Shown here piece after piece: positions 33,522-45,173 of a stretch of DNA of 64,000 nt. Each line of letters begins with the position of its first letter. Position 1 is the first letter of the stretch. The stretch is from NCBI GenBank assembly GCA_030549175.1, contig JAUKUA010000007.1, positions 1,426,001-1,490,000 of the forward strand, in the 5' to 3' direction. The translations under genes and the position numbers were made by a program. The notes under the pieces were generated by a model. That model was not told the DNA's origin. It saw nothing but the letters and a program-made list of their open reading frames with translations, and ran no database searches. Source of the DNA: Lasiosphaeris hirsuta (lineage: Eukaryota; Ascomycota; Sordariomycetes; Sordariales; Lasiosphaeriaceae).

Positions 33522-36500
33522 TTTAGATATCAGGTGATGCAGCGACAGTATGCTTGGAAATTGTTAGCTTATGTGTTGGAAATGAGTCGCGGTTGCCACA
33601 TGATGGGAAAACAAGGCGGGGAAAAGGACTTCGGACGGAAACTGGGTGAAGAGTAGAGAAAATTGATCAGGGCAAGGAGTTGAAGGAAGTCGCGATGGGA
33701 GGTGAGCAAGTGATTGATGCAAGCCGGAACAGGGGTAAAGTGGCAAATCACTTGAGCCCCGGAGAAGGTAACTTTGGGAAATGAACAGATCGGCCAGGGA
33801 GAGGTCGGACAACTTGAAGAGAGAAAGCGAGGCAAAGAAACGATGGACAACGGCAGCGGTGGCGACGAGACTCACGGAGGTAGCTAGATGACTTCAAGGT
33901 TAGTTCAATGCAAGACGCCGCTAAAAGGAAGGTGAGCGGTGTAGGAGTCAGGCCTGAAGACCTCGTTGTAGGCACTGAGCAAAAGAGCAAGGACTCAGGA
34001 GTCTGGTTATGATAGTGCGCTGAAGTGTGATGCGTTGTCGAACTGTGCAAAGCTAAGGTAGGTATGCAGAAGGCAATAATAGAGTGTCGCAAAGTAAAAA
34101 AAAGTATTTACCTGGTGGATGCAGAGAGCGACGGCGCTCGTAGAGATGTGTTTCGGAGTTGACTTTGGGGATCTCGAGTTGCGTATCCTGACTAAAAAAG
34201 AAAAACCTCGGGTGCCTAACTAGTTACGGCGGTGTGCCAAAGATATCTCGGCGAGGCCAATTACCAAGTCGGCGAACTTGGGGCTGAGAGCGAGTTGGAG
34301 GCGACTTGGAGATGAGTTGCGAGTATTGTCAAGGCACGAATTACATTTTTGGGAAATACGACAAGGTAGAGAGAACCCAGAACCCGCGCTCGAATGGAGC
34401 AGGCTGGCTTGAGTCGGACCGGGACAGGGCCGGCTTCCTTTACCTAAGCCCCTACCATCAAAAACAGAGGAGAGCGGATTCAGTAATGTCGCGCCTGGTC
34501 TGGACGCGGTTGCGCAGCTAATGTGATGCGGAAGCGAAACTCGGGCTCAATGCGAAGTTTCACCCACGTCCTCAAGTCCTGTTGCGGTTGCGGTTGCGGT
34601 TGCGGTTATTGCGCGCCCGTGTTTTGTTGTGGCCGTGTGTCGCCGCAAGAGAGACAGATTTTCGTAACTCGCGGGCAAACTCGAAAGGCCGGCAATGGCT
34701 GCAAGCAAAAGCGAGAGGAGAGGAAGGGACCGGAAAGCGAAACGCGAAGAGGCTGTAAGTACGAAGTGTGGTGTGCAAAGGGAAAGAGAACTTCTCGGGG
34801 AGCATGTGGGTTTAGATAGGTTAATGGGAATTTGATGGAATCCAAGGGAGACAAGGTTATTCGGTAGTCTGAAGTCTAGGGGGTACTCATGGCCATGGCA
34901 GGCACTGGCCCCAGGTACTAGCAGCAAGTACCGTACCCAAGGTACCTAGGTAGGGGCGTAGGATGACGGGATGATTCACCTTCAGCCAAATTGCGCCAGT
35001 TGAGAGATCCATCAAGGATTCGCTAAGCGAGGGACTCTTTGCCCAGGTTCCAGTTTTTTTTATCCCATTGGAGACGACTCGAAGCAACCTCGAGGCAAAC
35101 CATTTTCGCTCTCGGAATCTCTCTGTCCAACAATGTATGCAATGTGTACAAACATACACACATAACCGTCTTTTATTGTCTTGCGCCTTGCATCTTGCGC
35201 GGCACTTGCAACGCGCCCAACATCTTTCCCCGACGCCCCGTTCCACTCTCTCCTCCTCTTCTCTTTCGGCTCTCATACGGCGGTATTCATGCAGCCTTGG
35301 ATTGCCGCGACCAACCAAGCATGTTTAAGCCATCTGAAACATGTCATTTGTTGCATCACGCTGATGCAGGCTACACAAGATAATCACTGTGTATGGTCAG
35401 CGATCGCGCCTCTATTTCCTTCTCCTTCTGCCTTGCTTTGTTTCTTTATCGCTCGATCCCGTGAGTCCTTTTTCCCCCTTCCTCCCTTTTTGCCTCGATG
35501 GGGCCAAGGAAAAGGGGGAATGGGAATAGCAACGAGCAAGCGCTTTTTTTCCGCGACTGGGACAGTCCAATCCCGGCTCGAGTTGTGAGCGCTACGAGAT
35601 AAGCCCTCCGATATCACTGTGTGAAAAGTCGGGGCAGAGGGTTGATAAGTACTGTACATCTGTCATTTGTCGCCCTTTCAGATGCTCGACCGAGGGTAGT
35701 GGGTGGCCATTGCGAAAATATTGAACAAAAATTACAGCTATAACCCACTGCCCCGGCTGACCTGACTGGTCAGCCAACACCAAACTCAAAACCACAAACA
35801 GGTCCAGCCTAAATTGATTGAAGCAACAGGGACGTCAGGCATTGCGCAGTGCAACACCATCATGGGTCATCATCAAGGGTATTATTATCCTTTGGCTCAA
35901 CCTTTCTACCCGACACGCACAGTTCACTCGGTTGTTTGCTGAACTTGTCGAGTGTCCCAGTGTCAATGACTGAGCTCGACAGAGCTGTCAGCCCTTGTCA
36001 GCCAAGCTCCCAAGTCCACTGCCAGTCTCTCTCGTCTTCTCGTCAACCCCTGGCTTACTACACCCGATCGGGAAATCTCGCCACAAACGGGATCATGAAA
36101 TGTAGCGGGACTTTGGGGGGGGGGAAGCCACTCTCCATCATGTGATTGCTCTCTTAGCTGAAATTGACCACCACTGCCAATTGACAGTAAGCTTCACAGC
36201 CAAAGTCGCAGATACAATCACCTGAAGGCGTCGGGCAAATTCCTGGTTTGATGCAGCGTCGGCGGAACAGGGCAGAACGAGAGGCCGCACCGACTTGGCT
36301 TCAGCTGAGTCGGAGTCTTTTGTCAAGCAAACGCTAGCCCCAAAGTAATTTTTCATCATCTGCTGAGTCACCCCGCTTCTGCTCATCGGCGCCAAGGCAG
36401 AGACGACTTGTTGTTGCCGAAACAGCTGAGTTCTTGTCATGTACGTGCTGATCCCGAGGCATGTTCTAATTATCCTGATTTGCTGGTTTCCTTAGTCCGC

Positions 36501-37094
36501 CCAGTATCGAGGACATCCTCCAATGCACATCCATTCAACCACTGTACTGTATGCACATTCAGAGTTTGAGTAGAAACTCGGGCCAAAATCATCTGAAGCA
36601 GTTGTTGATGGAACCCCGGGCCCCTTTTCCCGAGTCTAGAATATATTGAGTTTCCTGTGTAATTATGGACAAGCCACAATCTAACTTCATACAACTCCTT
36701 TTGTCCAAGGTTACGCGCGAGCTGCCAACATAGCCAACCAGTACTGCGTGGTAAAAAGGTTCAAGGGACACAACGGTTACCAACGCCACACATAAAAAGC
36801 CGTGGGGCCAGATTCGAGCACCTACATAGGCAGTGCCAAATGAATAGCATCAGCTGAATGCCCTCGTTTACGTTGTGGGACAAGGAGAACAGGGCAGTTC
36901 AGGGAGCAGTGCGACGTGGGACCGCCTAGTCGTTACATTGTTGTAAACGTCTCTTTTGCAGACTGACACATTCTGGTAGGACAGCTAGTTGCAAAAACTC
37001 ACGGAGAAGAGAGTGCAGAGTATGCTATGAGCCCCGGCTACTCTGGAGCCGATGGCAGCCATGTGGTGACTCGTTAATGACATGGCAAACATGA
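33522..37094. other. 3.6-kb gene-free region
   Basis: It lies upstream of the duplicated-motif gene (-) and downstream of SEN54 (-). Frames are short and give no family-like sequence. It contains a GTTGCG hexamer array at 34581-34607 and otherwise no repeat that I can see. The part near 33.5-34.2 kb is purine-rich on the plus strand (pyrimidine-rich on the sense strand), as in a leader. Confidence 0.45.
34581..34607. repeat. Hexamer microsatellite (GTTGCG)4.5
   Basis: Four perfect copies and a half copy of gttgcg, about 1.06 kb upstream of the duplicated-motif gene. The unit does not match the usual fungal telomere repeat TTAGGG. Confidence 0.9.
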
Positions 37095-38600
37095 TCACCT
37101 GCGGCCTTGGCCTCGGCCTCTCCCTCCACGGCCACCTCTCCCTCCCCGAGAATTTTTACCCCCACCTCTTCCTCCCCCTTTGCCGCTCCGGGGCGCGTTC
37201 CGAGAGTCGAAGCGCTCGAACAAGAGCTCCTCGCCAAATGCACCCTCGGCGAATCGCATATAGTTGATGATGCCGTGGTCTACGACGGCGACAAGGGCAT
37301 TTCTGTGCCCATGCTTCAGCCTCGCGTACATCCGCCCCGGCCCTGTCCACTCAGGCTTCCCTGGTGCGGGCGGTGTGGCATCTACCAAGGCTGTGATCTC
37401 CTGAAAGGTCGGGACTCCTGTCTCCTGCGCATCAACTACAGCAAGATAAAAGTCGGGAGGGGGATGCCGGAGTTTTGACCATTTTGGAGCTGCCTTCCAG
37501 ATGTGAAAGTGAACAGAAAATGGGTCTTCTGGTAGCCACGGGCTTGAAGGCGCGGCAGACGGCTTGTGGCGCGGAATGATGACCATTTGCCTGTAAATAG
37601 GGACGTAGGACCGGTATAGGCCTGGTTGGATTAGAGGGCCATATGGCCTTGGCTGGGGCTCGCTGCCCGACGGAAGCAACGAGGAGAGCCACTGCCATAG
37701 CGTGACAGAGGGGGTTTGTGGTGTACATTGTTTTGTAAGAGGGGGTGCTCGGAGGATATTATAGCCCGCCCGCTTCAGGTTTGAGTAAACCTGGAACTTT
37801 TGAAGGCTAACTTTGCCACGTTCGCCATCGTTCCCAATCAGCAGCGAGTAAGCAGCCTGTACGCTCAAAGGAATACCCTGATCGTACTCGTCGGCCTCAT
37901 TGACTGTATTGGACTCAACGGCATGACCAACCACCTCGGCTTCACTTGTGGCCGCTGGTTCTGATTCGGGATGCGCCTCGCTATCCTTCACATCTGGCTT
38001 CCATGGAGGAAATATCTCTTCCAGCCCTCGTGTGGGCCACCACAAGTCCAATGAGCCTCTTTCCACGAGGTAGAGAGCCTCTTCCGGAAGTAGCCAGTCC
38101 TTGCCTCTGGCCAGTGTTTCCTTAGGCTGGCTAGTGACTGCCCGGCCGAGATAGGTGCTTGAAACAGACGAGCCCTCCAGAATGACAACCCTGTCACGCA
38201 TATGGGCGAACGGCCTCTTGTCCTTCTCTTGGGTTCCCTGCGTCGCATTTCCCCCTGCAGCGGACTCGTCCTCTTTCTCAGGCCACTCAGCCCACCAGTC
38301 GGGAAAGTACCATCCACGCACCAAATTACGCGTCTGGTGTACGCGGGTGTAGCTCAAAACCTCCTTCATGGCCTGTCGACTCTGCTCAAGTGCGTTTTCT
38401 TGAGCTCGGGTGCCGTGCGACTCGAAATCCTTCTCGCCTTTCCGGATGGTCTGGGCCGAGATGTTCTTGTCTTTGCGGAACAGACGAAAGTCCTGTATCT
38501 CTTCCTCTAGGACCTCGTCGCCAGTGGGGGCGTCTTCCTGGTCCGCGGACGCACTCGCAATCGGCGCGGTGGTGGGCATGTCGTCATCGTCGAGCGACAT
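37095..38600 (-). CDS. SEN54: tRNA-splicing endonuclease subunit Sen54
   Basis: Single exon, 501 aa. The N-terminal domain has the Sen54 hallmark segment EALYLVERGSLDLWW at about residues 174-188, preceded by a conserved region (RGWYFPDWWAEWPE, DRVVILEGSSVSSTYLG) and followed by the SLQKFQVYSNLKRAGYNILR helix-turn region. The C-terminal nuclease-like fold ends near FGEELLFERF. Sen54 is a structural subunit of the heterotetrameric endonuclease (Sen2, Sen34, Sen15, Sen54) that cuts introns out of pre-tRNAs. An unusual feature is the last 35 residues, a Gly/Arg-rich RGG tail (GKGGGRGGGKNSRGGRGG...), which suggests added RNA binding or arginine methylation. It is divergent from the SepB gene, with 421 nt between the two starts. 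Confidence 0.92.
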   Translation of the reverse strand: MSLDDDDMPTTAPIASASADQEDAPTGDEVLEEEIQDFRLFRKDKNISAQTIRKGEKDFESHGTRAQENALEQSRQAMKEVLSYTRVHQTRNLVRGWYFPDWWAEWPEKEDESAAGGNATQGTQEKDKRPFAHMRDRVVILEGSSVSSTYLGRAVTSQPKETLARGKDWLLPEEALYLVERGSLDLWWPTRGLEEIFPPWKPDVKDSEAHPESEPAATSEAEVVGHAVESNTVNEADEYDQGIPLSVQAAYSLLIGNDGERGKVSLQKFQVYSNLKRAGYNILRAPPLTKQCTPQTPSVTLWQWLSSLLPSGSEPQPRPYGPLIQPGLYRSYVPIYRQMVIIPRHKPSAAPSSPWLPEDPFSVHFHIWKAAPKWSKLRHPPPDFYLAVVDAQETGVPTFQEITALVDATPPAPGKPEWTGPGRMYARLKHGHRNALVAVVDHGIINYMRFAEGAFGEELLFERFDSRNAPRSGKGGGRGGGKNSRGGRGGRGGRGRGQGRR

Positions 38601-39021
38601 TTTCGAGGTCGACTTTGTGAAGTTGGCGGTTTAGGGTTGTGTGGTATTTTGATCCTTTAGACGGCTTGCTTTGTTCAATCAGGGGGCACTCTGCCGCCAG
38701 CCGGTATCGAGCTTTAAGGGTGGGTTGTTGTGCTTCGAAAAGTCTTGACGACTGGTTCAATTGTCGAGAGTGCCGGCCTCAGGAGGCTGCATGGAATATT
38801 TTTAGGTGGGGCAGACGGAGAACGCGCTATGACCAGTCACTTGGAGGTAATTGAAAACGCGGTCATCAACGCGTCTCCCCGCCAAAACCGCGACCTGCAC
38901 ATTTCCAAAGTGCACACATCCCCTTTTCCCACGGCAAGACACTATTCGCAAAACTTTGGAAATACAGTGCCCTTGGTCTGCGGATGCCCAAATCTCAGTT
39001 TTGAGCGCTCAATTGACGGCG
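38601..39021. promoter_or_regulatory. Short divergent promoter, SEN54 / SepB
   Basis: The 421 nt between the two starts must hold both promoters. The SepB frame is open back to 38851, but that extension is not protein-like. No TATA box is evident. Confidence 0.6.
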
Positions 39022-41714
39022 ATGGCTTCCCATATCGCCTCCCGACCGCGGCCACGGCCCGCTCACACCCAGGGCTCAACCCACTGCGCCTACACCCCCG
39101 ACGGCTTCAAGTTGGTTACGGTCGGGTCCAACAACACAATCCGTGTTTACAAGACTGGCTTCGACGGCGAGCCTCAGAATATCGACGACTCTCAGGAACA
39201 GAATCTCGCCGTCTCCGCTAGCAACGACTTCTTCGTCGCTGGCTCCGAAGATGGCACCGTCAGTCTGTACACGTTCAAGGACAACATGTTCGACCGCTTC
39301 CTGCTGCGTACCACGCTCCCCGTCCGCGATGTCGCCCTTTCGCCCGATAATAAATGGTGCGCCGTGGCTAGCGACGAGCTGACTGTGAAGCTGGTCAATG
39401 TCAACGACAACACCGAGCTGCGCACCCTACAAGAGCATGGCAAACCAACAAAACATCTCTCCTTCGACCCAAAAGGCACCATGCTTGCCCTCTCTTGTAC
39501 TGATGGTGTAGTTTATGTCTACTCACTGACCAGCGACCAACCCGAACTTATTCGCAAGGTGGACGGTGTCATCGGCCGCACGGAAAACGACTCGGACGCT
39601 TCTATCAAAGTCGCCTGGCACCCCGATGGCCGGGCCTTTGCCGTGCCAACCCCCACGAGGGACATTCAAGTCGTGTCCAAGACCGATTGGGAGAAGCAGC
39701 GGGCGTTTTTGAATGGCCACGATGGAGATATCACAGCTCTCGCATGGTCTCCGAACGGCGCACTTCTCGCCTCGGCAGGGAAAGACAAGAAGCTCCTCAT
39801 ATGGTCCACCCAAGACCAGAGCGTCGTTGCAAGATATGAATACCCGAACGTAATGGACATTGCCTGGCATCCCACCAAAAATCTTGTCTCCTTTACAACG
39901 TCAGACGGCGAGGTTTTCATCTGCACCGACTTCGTGTCTGAACAGTTTTCCTCGCTGCTGAGGCTGCCAAAGCAGCCCGCCCCCTTCATCCATGACCCCT
40001 TGGTGGAAACATCGGTCAATGGTCGGAGGCCCGAGGCCAACCGCCACCATCCACCACTTGCGCCTCGCCCAAGGAGAGGGTCTTTGGAAAGCTTGGATGA
40101 CTTGTTGGACGAAAACTATGGTGACCTGGAGGATGATTTTGTTGTGGACGATGACGGAGCTGGATATGCACTCAATGCTAGCCGAAAGCGCCCCGCAGAG
40201 GATGGTACCATTCCCGGGGAGCCCCCTAGCAAGCGCGGGAACTTCTTCAGCGCACAACACCACCAGTCTTTCCAGCCCGGATCGACTCCTTGGCGTGGAA
40301 ATCGCAAGTACCTTTGCCTGAACATGATTGGCTTCGTCTGGACCGTGGACCAAGACTCGCACCACACCGTCACAGTTGAGTTCTATGATCATGAGTTCCA
40401 TCGGGATTTCCACTTCACCGACACCTTCCTCTACGATAAGGCCTGTTTGAACGACAACGGTACTCTATTCTCTTGTCCTCCTAAAGACAATGCCCCTGCC
40501 GTCATCTTCTACCGGCCCCATGAGGCATGGACACAGCGGAATGACTGGCGAATCCAGCTCCCCAAGGGTGAAGCCGTCCTCGCTATGTCCCTTAGTGACT
40601 CCTTTGTCACCGTGACAACAACTGGTAGCTATGTCAGGATATACACGCTATTTGGTATCCCTTATCGAGTGTACAGACCGAAGAGCACACCGATTGTAAC
40701 GTGTGCAAGCTGGCGAGATTATGTCTTGACCATGGGCAATGGTCCCGTTGGGGCGGACGGAATGTCACGGCTGCTCTACACAATCGAGAACATAAAGCGG
40801 GATGAGATATGCCAGAATGAAGATACTGTGGCGCTCCCCGATGGCGCCACAGTCAAGAGTGTTTTCTTCTCGGATGGCGGGGTACGTTTGACTTGGATTT
40901 CATCCCTTAAATGTATGTGTTGACACCGCCCTAGGACCCCTGTATCTACGACTCGACCGGGACTCTTCTCACCCTCCTACACTGGCGCCAACCATCACGC
41001 GCGTCGTGGATCCCACTGCTTGACACCAAGCTACTACCGCGCCTGGCTTCAGGTCGCAAGAAGGAGTCGTACTACCCCATCGCCGTGGCCGATAACAAGT
41101 TCCACTGCATCATCCTCAAAGGTGGCGACCAGTATCCCTACTTCCCACGCCCTCTGCTCTCCGAGTTTGACTTCTCCATACCACTCACCTCTGCGCCCGC
41201 AAGGCGGAAGAAGTCAAATAAACCTAGAAGGAACGCCCTCGAGGCTGAACTCGACGACGACGTCGATATGGACGGCGAATCCTCTTCCGAAGGGGAGCTC
41301 GAGTCAGGCAACGAAGAAGGAGAGAATAGCGTGGCACCGGAGTCCCGGCCCCTCGAGCAGAACTATCTGCTTAAGGGTCTGCGGGCCGCACAGCTGGCTG
41401 ATCTTGTGGACGCGACGGCTTCATCGGCAGACCAGCGTGCAACGCTTGCTCGCCTCGAGCTTGATATCGACAAGACCCTACTACAGCTTTTGGCCATCGA
41501 GTGCCGCGAAGGTGAGGAGCGCGGTATGCGCGCGCTCGAAGTCGTTGGGTTACTGCGCGACCGGTCCGGGAAGATGGTAGATGCAGCTAGGAAGATTGCT
41601 GAGCGCTATGGGAGGACGATTCTTGGGGAGAAGATTCAAGAAGTTGGAGAGAGGTTGTTGGGTGGGGACGATGACGATGACGACGACGATGACGACGACG
41701 ATGAGTTTGCTTAA
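39022..41714 (+). CDS. sepB: SepB/Mcl1/Ctf4: DNA polymerase alpha accessory replisome protein
   Basis: Two exons, 39022-40881 and 40935-41714, give 879 aa. The ATG at 39022 starts directly before the first WD40 blade (AHTQGSTHCAYTPDG); upstream in-frame ATGs precede non-conserved sequence. About seven WD40 repeats fill residues 1-330, then an acidic linker, then the SepB/Ctf4 family beta-propeller (from about KYLCLNMIGFVW) and a C-terminal helical part (LEQNYLLKGLRAAQLADL...). This is the architecture of Ctf4 (yeast), Mcl1 (fission yeast), SepB (Aspergillus) and AND-1 (animals), a trimeric hub linking the CMG helicase to DNA polymerase alpha and acting in sister-chromatid cohesion. The protein lacks the HMG box seen in animal AND-1, as expected for fungi. 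The extreme C-terminus is a run of 12 Asp before EFA. Confidence 0.94.
41667..41702 (+). repeat. GAC/GAT trinucleotide run coding 12 Asp
   Basis: Twelve consecutive GAC/GAT codons encode the acidic C-terminal run of the SepB protein. Such codon runs are prone to slippage. Confidence 0.9.
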
Positions 41715-42688
41715 GTGTCACGGCCTGATATTGCCGTCTTGTTTGGCGTTTGGGTTTGTTTGGCACCATACATAGTTCAACTACAAGTGTGTTGAAGTGT
41801 ATTGATTGACAGTGGCTTCTCTGTTTCATCCTCAATCCCCACGACGCGGTCGGTTTGTTTGATATGCACAGCATCCTGGGTACTTTGTTTCTCTTTCCGT
41901 TTCTGTTTGGTAATGGCATTGATGATATACTCCCTCTCCGGGTCTAAGAGGGATGGCATGAAGAGCATGGAGGCCTGTCCGAGTTTTGGGGACACGCCTT
42001 AATGATCCAACAGATATAGCCCGATCACCACTTGTTGGCTAGGAAACAAAAGCATATTATTATGTTTCCGATGTGATGTTTAGTTTGGTATGCCGTTGTT
42101 TCCGTTCTCAACACGCTACCAGCCTTTTCAGCTTAGTCGAAATGTAGAAAGCATGATGATGAACCCAATTGGGAGTTACAAGTCTCTGCACAATTTCATC
42201 TTGGATCCAAAGACGTCTGTAGGCCTTCCTGTACATGCTCAGTGGAGCACAGGCTTGTAGTTTGCCACCATTCCCGCCACCAATCATTGCAATCCTCATC
42301 TCTAGCCCCCTTTTTCCAGCTCCAGACACAGGCTAGCGATGCAAATTTTAGAACCGATGTGAAAAGCTACTTCGCATGACATTTCTCGCACCGCGAAGGC
42401 CTCTCCCCGGTCTGACCTGTCTCTTCTCCATCCGATTCGATCTCACACGCCGCGTAGGCGGCACCCAGATCGGGACAGCCAATCCTGTGACACAGACAGC
42501 GCGATTTCCAGAGACAGGAGGGAAGGGTGAGAAAAAGACGCAGTCTCGGCTGGACCAGCAGGGCTGGGGCGGGGACTGGAGACACCACACTGGTAATAGC
42601 ATCGTGTCAACGGTTTTATCGCCAGCATAGGGCACCCGAGAACCCAAGCGTTCTCGTTGCATGAGCATCCCAGGATAAACCCCACGGA

Positions 42689-42725
42689 GGGGGGAGGAGG
42701 GGGGAGGAGGGGGGAGGAGGGGGGG
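42689..42725 (+). repeat. G-rich 10-bp tandem repeat
   Basis: Three copies of ggggaggagg, flanked by more G. With several runs of four or more G it could form a G-quadruplex on the plus strand. Confidence 0.85.
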
Positions 42726-42809
42726 TGATGGAAATCCCGTTGCCCCTCTAGATTCCCCTCAGAGCCGGTTCACTTATTCTACTTGTCTTTTCACAAATTC
42801 TGCATGATA

Positions 42810-42855
42810 AACCACGTTTCCTTCTGTGCTGATCACGATCCGCAGAAACGTGGTT
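42810..42855. other. 11-bp inverted repeat (hairpin or palindromic site)
   Basis: The arm aaccacgtttc at 42810-42820 is perfectly complementary in reverse to gaaacgtggtt at 42845-42855, with a 24-nt loop. It could be a cruciform, a paired protein-binding site or an RNA hairpin. No T-run follows. Confidence 0.7.
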
Positions 42856-42888
42856 GAGCCTCAAGCGGCGTTCCAGGGGACGGAGGAA

Positions 42889-42902
42889 GGGGGGGGGGGG
42901 GG
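42889..42902 (+). repeat. Run of 14 G
   Basis: Uninterrupted poly-G in the gene desert. Exact length may be affected by sequencing. Confidence 0.8.
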
Positions 42903-45137
42903 CCAAACCGGTCAATGAAGGCTAATAATATCTACACCTAAAAAAATCCCCGCAAGGCATTAGTATGTTTCCGACGGGTGGCGATCCAATATGCCTGCAC
43001 AAAACAGGCCGGATCGATCCAATTACCAACTTCTCTTTTTCTCCTTCAGATAGGCACAAGAACGGAAAGAATACAAGGCCAAGGCAGGGAGTTCCCAGTT
43101 CTATCAAGTGTTTCCTCTCACACACGCTTCCCACCTCCCCGTCTGGAGACATTATACCACTCCTAAGACAGGGAACATTTTACCAGACATTCTGGCTCCC
43201 ACAAGGCATGCCCATCTCGCTCTCCTTTTTCCCCTTGGCTTATCACAGCAAAGAGTCGGTCTCGCCGCCAAGCGATGCTGACTCGGTCTGTTTAGGGACT
43301 CTGGGCAGTCCCCCAGTTTAGGCAGGTGGGCGTTTTCCCGCCCACCGACAATCAAGTCGTTGGGATCAGACTCACCAAAGGACAAGACAAGACTACTCCC
43401 TCCATTGGCAATCAGTATTACACAACAAATCAGCTCGGGGGCCGATGGGATCAGCTTGTGAACCCAACCCAGCTCAGCTCGGATCAGCTATTTGCCTTGC
43501 ACACCCGCCTTGCCGCCCTCTCATGCTTGTCTGCCTGCCATCAAGGAGCGACGAATGCGACCGTCAGACGCCGACAAAAAGCTCGGCGCTCGGGGAAAAG
43601 TTTGTTGTTTGCTGCAGCCGGACGCGACGTAGGATATTGCGCTATCTATCTCGGAGGCTCCGGTCGGTCGGCCCTCGGCCTTCCATCTTATTACAGCACG
43701 GCGCCGACAAGAGCATCGAGAACAAATTCCCTGCATGCACGTAATACGAAGCCGGCGTGTTTCAGTAGGTGAGGGGCGGGTGACTGATCGCATCCGTCCA
43801 TCTGACTAGATGCAACTACTGCGTGTAGATTCCCTGTAGCTTCCTTCGAGGGCAGGGCTGGAAAGCCGAGGACGAAGGGAAGGAAGGATGCAAGTGCAAG
43901 GGATCGGAACAGTGACAGGTCCGGGCTGAGCTAGCCGTGCCTTGTGTGAAGAAGAGGCCACCTGAGAGCATCGAGAAAGTGATGGGAAACCGCACGTTCT
44001 GTCATGTAAGATCGACAGATTCGATGGGCACGTTGAGTGAACGAAGAAACCAGATCTGATGGAGAATCGGATACGGATAATCTGAGGCACATGAGTGTCA
44101 CGGGAGGTTCCGGACAACGGTTTTGGCAGCCGCTGGGCCAGTTTGGGTGGTAGTGGTGCTGCCCATGGTTCCGGTAGGGTTGCATCGCGTAGTATTGGTC
44201 TCTATTTGAGCTGCTGATGCGACTGCCCAGACCGCCCCCCAACGAACGGGGGTTGTATGGGATGGGGAGGAAGGGAGGCCCTACCGCGGCCATCTGTACA
44301 AACATGTACATCTCTTGGTCAATTACACCGTTTGTTCGCGTGTGTGGGCGTGTGTGGCAGAGAAATCGTATACGTGGTAGCAGATGATCATGCGTTTCGA
44401 GTTCCCTAAGGCTGTCTTGTCGAGGGCGGACAGGTAGACAGACCACCAGGAGAAATGGGCGAGGTGAAACATGGACCATGGTCGGTTTGGGAACCGAGTT
44501 CAACTTGATCATCTCACCGGGGCTCAGACCGCCAGGTCGCGTTAAGCCCCGCTTCGTCACCAGTCTCGACGTCGCACGCCTGTGGCACTCTGTCGTTCGA
44601 ACCGGCCGTTGTGTCTCTGTGGTCGAGGGTGAGCTCGGCGCCGCCGCCGAGAGTGTCCCCGGATGTACAATCCAATACAAGGCTTGGATCAGGGGCGGAA
44701 GAACGTCGAAGGAACTAGCTGTGCTACCGATACACTGCCGACGCTACAGACAGTAAGTAGTACATTGCCTGGGTCTAGCCGAATGGTTGGGGGTCTATAG
44801 GACATGACGCCATCGCTGGCAGCCACGCTGAGGGAATGGAGGGCAGGGCCTAATTGGCAGCAGAGGAGATGTCTCGTTCAAGTTCAAGGAGAGGGGAAGT
44901 CGGAGATCGTGACGAGCTCGACATCGATCCGTGGCCGGATATTTCTGGCGGGTGTGTGATGTGAGGGCGGGAGCTGCTGGCTGATGGCTGCAGGTGAGCT
45001 GAGAGGGCTCGCGCGGCCTTGATTCCCAACAGGCTGAAGATTGGGGCAGGATATCCCCCAATTCGAGCATGCAGCCCAATGGGGACTCACCGTGGCACTG
45101 TACCCGGCGATGTGGGCGCGGTTGCACGGCATTCCAA

Positions 45138-45173
45138 GGGTGTAGAGGGTGCAGAGGGTGCAGAGGGTGCAGC
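45138..45173. repeat. 9-bp tandem repeat, 4 copies
   Basis: Four near-perfect copies of gggtgcaga (the first has t for c; the last ends in c). Confidence 0.85.

Noticed and set aside
43931..44680. 249-codon minus-strand frame in the desert
   Set aside because: Composition is random-like, with no motif or splice context. A frame of this length can occur by chance in 64 kb of moderately GC-rich DNA.
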